A DNA stretch of 18,183 nt from JAGLTZ01 sp023135015. GTDB lineage: Bacteria > Blakebacterota > Blakebacteria > Blakebacterales > Blakebacteraceae. A program made the position numbers and the translations under genes. The stretch spans positions 1 to 18,183 of the forward strand of contig DAOVKT010000041.1 in assembly GCA_030631625.1 (NCBI GenBank), read 5' to 3'. This document shows positions 16,100-18,183 of this stretch, in pieces. The first letter of the stretch is position 1, and every line of letters begins with the position of its first letter. Below the pieces are notes generated by a model. That model was given only the letters and a program-made list of their open reading frames with translations, was not told the DNA's origin and did no database searches.

Positions 16100-16534
16100 T
16101 CAGGGAGCCTCGGTGGCCTCCTCCTCGGAATCCTCCATCGATCCTTCAGCCCCCTCTCCTGCAGGCACCCCTTCAAAGACCTGCGGGGCCGTGTAGCGGC
16201 GCTCTTTGACCCTGGCGCGCTTGCCGACACGCTTGCGCAGGTAATTGAGTTTGGCACGGCGCACATGCCCGGGGCGGCTAACTTCGATAGCGCTTATCAT
16301 CGGGCTGTTGAGCGGAAAAATTCGTTCCACACCGATGCCCCCGGAGACCTTCCGGACGGTGAAGGTCCGGCTGTTGCCGGATCCCTTGATACCGATAACA
16401 ATACCCTCGAAAACCTGAACACGCTCCTTTTCGCCCTCTACCACACGGACATGGACCTTTACTGTATCGCCCGGCTTGAAGTCAGGGAGATCTGTGCGCT
16501 TCTCGCTCGTGGCTATAGCCTCAAGACGTTTCAT
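16100..16534 (-). CDS. rplS: Ribosomal protein bL19 with acidic C-terminal tail
   Basis: 144 residues. Residues 1-~116 are a standard bL19: DFKPGDTVKVHVRVVEGEKERVQVFEGIVI, then FTVRKVSGGIGVERIFPL and the basic RRAKLNYLRKRVGKRARVKER. bL19 sits at the 30S-50S interface of the large subunit. Most family members end at about 115 residues; this one adds ~28, ending with an acidic stretch that includes SMEDSEEE. The ATG has AGAGGAG 7 nt upstream. It is the last member of the conserved rimM-trmD-rplS order and lies just before the RNase HII gene, as in many bacteria. Confidence 0.97.
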   Translation of the reverse strand: MKRLEAIATSEKRTDLPDFKPGDTVKVHVRVVEGEKERVQVFEGIVIGIKGSGNSRTFTVRKVSGGIGVERIFPLNSPMISAIEVSRPGHVRRAKLNYLRKRVGKRARVKERRYTAPQVFEGVPAGEGAEGSMEDSEEEATEAP

Positions 16535-16541
16535 CTTACTT

Positions 16542-16548
16542 CTCCTCT
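16542..16548 (-). promoter_or_regulatory. Strong ribosome-binding site of rplS
   Basis: AGAGGAG on the minus strand lies 7 nt before the ATG at 16534. It is one of the strongest Shine-Dalgarno matches in the window, as expected for a ribosomal protein. Confidence 0.7.
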
Positions 16549-16557
16549 ATAATCCTT

Positions 16558-16570
16558 CCGTCCACGACGG
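16558..16570 (-). other. Small perfect inverted repeat in the trmD-rplS spacer
   Basis: CCGTC and GACGG arms flank a 3-nt loop, just upstream of the rplS ribosome-binding site in the 56-nt spacer. No U-run follows, so it is not a standard terminator. It could be part of a leader structure or chance. Confidence 0.3.
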
Positions 16571-16590
16571 CACTCAATCGTCACTCTCTG

Positions 16591-17331
16591 CTATTCACTA
16601 TGTTCTTGCAGTTCTTCCAGGTAGTTCCTGTCGACTTCATTTAACCGAGCCCGCTCCAACAGATCCGGTCTTCTTTCCATCGTTCTTTTCAAAGCCTGCC
16701 TGCGCCTCCACTGGTCAACAGCGCCGTGGTCTCCAGAGAGCAGTACCTCGGGTACCGCCATCTCACGGTAAACGGAGGGCCTGGTGTAATGCGGGTAATC
16801 GAGCAACCCGTTGCTGAAAGAGTCGCCCGCCGCTGATTCTGGATCCCCCATTGAACCGGGCAGGAGCCTCGCTACCGCTTCGACGATGATCAGTGCGGCT
16901 GCTTCCCCTCCATTCAGAATAACATCTCCCACGCTGTATTCATGTGTTACGAGGGCTTCCCTGACCCGCTCATCGACACCGCGATAACGCCCGCACAGTA
17001 TGACAAATTCGGAGCAGTCAGACAGCTCCGTCGCGGCATCCCGGTTGAATAGCCTGCCCTGCGGAGTGGTGAGCACCACTGGTGATTTGCGACTCAGACC
17101 TTCTTTCAGCAGACTGTCATAGGCTTCGAAGAAGGGCTCCGGCTTCAGAACCATACCCGGTCCCCCGCCGAACTGGTAATCGTCGGCTGTTCCATGCCGA
17201 TCGTGAGTCCATTCCCTCAGGTTGTGTACACACAGGTCCAACACGCCATCATCGACCGCCCTGCCCAGGAGTCCGGTTTTCAGCGGACTGGTGAAATAAT
17301 CGGGAAAGAGTGTCAGGATGTGGATATCCAT
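16591..17331 (-). CDS. trmD: tRNA (guanine-N1)-methyltransferase TrmD
   Basis: 246 residues, a normal length. TrmD makes m1G37 in tRNAs reading CNN and GGN-type codons, preventing frameshifts. The N-terminal SPOUT domain shows ILTLFPDYF, HDRHGTADDYQFGGGPGMV, the knot segment LCGRYRGVDERV and YSVGDVILNGGE, followed by the conserved DSFSNGLLDYPHYTRP. The usual GRYEG is GRYRG here; as recalled, Bacteroidetes and Chlorobi enzymes also have a basic residue there (CGHYKG). The gene starts 4 nt after rimM, using a GGAGG in the end of rimM. Confidence 0.97.
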   Translation of the reverse strand: MDIHILTLFPDYFTSPLKTGLLGRAVDDGVLDLCVHNLREWTHDRHGTADDYQFGGGPGMVLKPEPFFEAYDSLLKEGLSRKSPVVLTTPQGRLFNRDAATELSDCSEFVILCGRYRGVDERVREALVTHEYSVGDVILNGGEAAALIIVEAVARLLPGSMGDPESAAGDSFSNGLLDYPHYTRPSVYREMAVPEVLLSGDHGAVDQWRRRQALKRTMERRPDLLERARLNEVDRNYLEELQEHSE

Positions 17332-17335
17332 TACC

Positions 17336-17854
17336 CTACAAATCCTCCTCCAACACAGGTAATGTGAGTACTATCCGTCTGCCCACCAGATCCACTTCGT
17401 GAACATACTCAGGCACAGCCGGAACCATTACCGACCCTTCCACTGTTGCGACTTCGAAGATATCGTGGGCCGCACCCTGATACACCTTTTCGAGTTTTCC
17501 GATCCTCCTGCCATCCTGGTCCACTACATCCAGGTCTATCAGGTCGTAGATGTAGTATTCACCTTCGGTCAGCGGAGCACGCTCAGATTCAGGGACTGAA
17601 ACCTCCATCTCCCGAAGGTTTTCCGCCTCCTCAGGGGAGTCTATCCCCTCGAATTTGACCGCCACCGCATCCTTTAAATTCTTCACCCAGGTTATCGAAT
17701 AAAAGACCGGTTGCGAGCGGCCATCGTGCAGATAGACGCCTTCAAGATTGTCGAACCGCCCCGGTACGTCTGTGGTGAGCCTGATCTTAACCTCCCCCTT
17801 TACCCCCCACGGCCTGGCCACCTGGCCGATTTCAACAAGCTCGTCCAGCTTCAT
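17336..17854 (-). CDS. rimM: Ribosome maturation factor RimM
   Basis: 172 residues. RimM binds uS19 and assists assembly of the 30S head. The N-terminal RimM domain opens with EIGQVARPWGVKGEVKIRL (~7-25), the family signature. The C-terminal PRC-barrel starts near YYIYDLIDLDVVD (~101-113) and ends with VPAVPEYVHEVDLVGRRIVL. The ATG at 17854 has no strong Shine-Dalgarno. It lies 36 nt after the stop of the acidic-repeat gene, in the place where khpA or rpsP usually precedes rimM. Confidence 0.95.
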   Translation of the reverse strand: MKLDELVEIGQVARPWGVKGEVKIRLTTDVPGRFDNLEGVYLHDGRSQPVFYSITWVKNLKDAVAVKFEGIDSPEEAENLREMEVSVPESERAPLTEGEYYIYDLIDLDVVDQDGRRIGKLEKVYQGAAHDIFEVATVEGSVMVPAVPEYVHEVDLVGRRIVLTLPVLEEDL

Positions 17855-17890
17855 GATTACAAACCGTTCAGTCCCGGGCCCAGAGTTTCC

Positions 17891-18183
17891 TCACTCCTCT
17901 TCAACGGCTTCGGGTGCGGAGTCCTCTGCGTCCACCGGCTTCAACTCATCCTCCATCGACTCCTCCTCGACACCTTCGGGGACAGAGTCCTCGGCATCTA
18001 CCGGCTTCGACTCATCCTCCATCGATTCCTCTTCGACGCCTTCGGTGGCGAAGTCCTCGGCATCCACCGGCTTCAACTCATCCTCCATCGACTCCTCTTC
18101 GACGCCTTCGGGGACAGAGTCCTCGGCATCTACCGGCTTCGACTCATCCTCCATCGATTCCTCTTCGACGCCTTCGGTGGCGA
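17891..18183 (-). CDS. C-terminal end of an acidic tandem-repeat protein, probably the tail of ribosomal protein bS16 (partial)
   Basis: The frame ends at the stop at 17891-17893 and stays open to the right edge, so the 5' part is outside the window. The ~96 visible residues consist only of 22-residue units such as MEDESKPVDAEDSVPEGVEE; each has about ten acidic residues and one Lys. No globular domain, signal peptide or membrane segment is visible. In the conserved operon the gene before rimM is rpsP or khpA; bS16 in several FCB-group bacteria has an acidic C-terminal extension, so a bS16 tail is the best guess. An unrelated acidic protein, or a KhpA tail, cannot be excluded. Codon phase fits the repeat throughout, supporting real coding. 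Confidence 0.7.
   Translation of the reverse strand, partial: ATEGVEEESMEDESKPVDAEDSVPEGVEEESMEDELKPVDAEDFATEGVEEESMEDESKPVDAEDSVPEGVEEESMEDELKPVDAEDSAPEAVEEE
17891..18183 (-). repeat. 66-nt tandem repeat arranged as 132-nt higher-order units
   Basis: Minus-strand units run 18154-18089, 18088-18023, 18022-17957 and 17956-17891, with a partial unit at the edge. Two unit types alternate (…ESKPVDAEDSVPEG… and …ELKPVDAEDFATEG…). The two full copies of the first type differ at only about 2 of 66 bases. The partial edge copy matches the second type over the 42 nt compared. The unit at the stop codon is the most diverged. The pattern implies recent duplication of a 132-nt block, and the array probably continues beyond the window. 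Confidence 0.9.

Noticed and set aside
16093..16266. Longer start of the RNase HII-YraN gene
   Set aside because: It would overlap rplS by 167 nt and gives a low-complexity Ser/Ala/Arg stretch without family similarity.

Overview
The window looks like a chromosomal segment of a Gram-negative-type bacterium, moderately GC-rich by eye. Its genes are packed almost without gaps and no mobile element, tRNA, rRNA or CRISPR is visible. Envelope biology is diderm-like: apolipoprotein N-acyltransferase, several lipobox proteins and an HtrA-like secreted protein. A DUF4837-like lipoprotein, and a TrmD with a basic residue where most have Glu in the GRYEG motif, point towards the Fibrobacteres-Chlorobi-Bacteroidetes (FCB) superphylum or a neighbouring uncultured phylum. 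This placement is inference.

Layout. On the + strand (4-1769) lie a DMT/EamA exporter and a translationally coupled lipoprotein with a C-terminal membrane anchor. They converge on a 16.4-kb run of minus-strand genes that reaches the right edge. In transcription order this run holds: the end of an acidic-repeat protein (probably the tail of ribosomal protein bS16), rimM, trmD, rplS, a fused RNase HII-YraN nuclease, a UMF1-type MFS transporter, a DUF4837-like lipoprotein, a GalE-like epimerase, lnt, an ECF sigma factor, its zinc-finger anti-sigma factor, an HtrA/PDZ protein without its catalytic His and Asp, a BtuF/BtuC/BtuD-type ABC importer, and valS. Neighbours overlap by 4-29 nt or are separated by at most 60 nt, so much of the run could be one long transcript.

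How the genes fit together. The right part is the conserved rpsP-rimM-trmD-rplS ribosome-maturation operon with rnhB and yraN behind it, as in many bacteria, but here the last two are one polypeptide. The middle is envelope-centred: lipoprotein acylation (Lnt), a lipoprotein substrate (DUF4837-like), sugar-nucleotide modification, and an ECF sigma/anti-sigma pair. The pair is followed by a degenerate protease with a PDZ domain, which resembles an RpoE-RseA-DegS/MucD layout but with a probable pseudoprotease. The left part is nutrient uptake (cobalamin, heme or siderophore type) plus valyl-tRNA synthetase.

Most unusual items: the RNase HII-YraN fusion, the HtrA-like pseudoprotease beside its sigma module, and the 22-residue (66-nt) acidic tandem repeat running off the right edge in the bS16 position.
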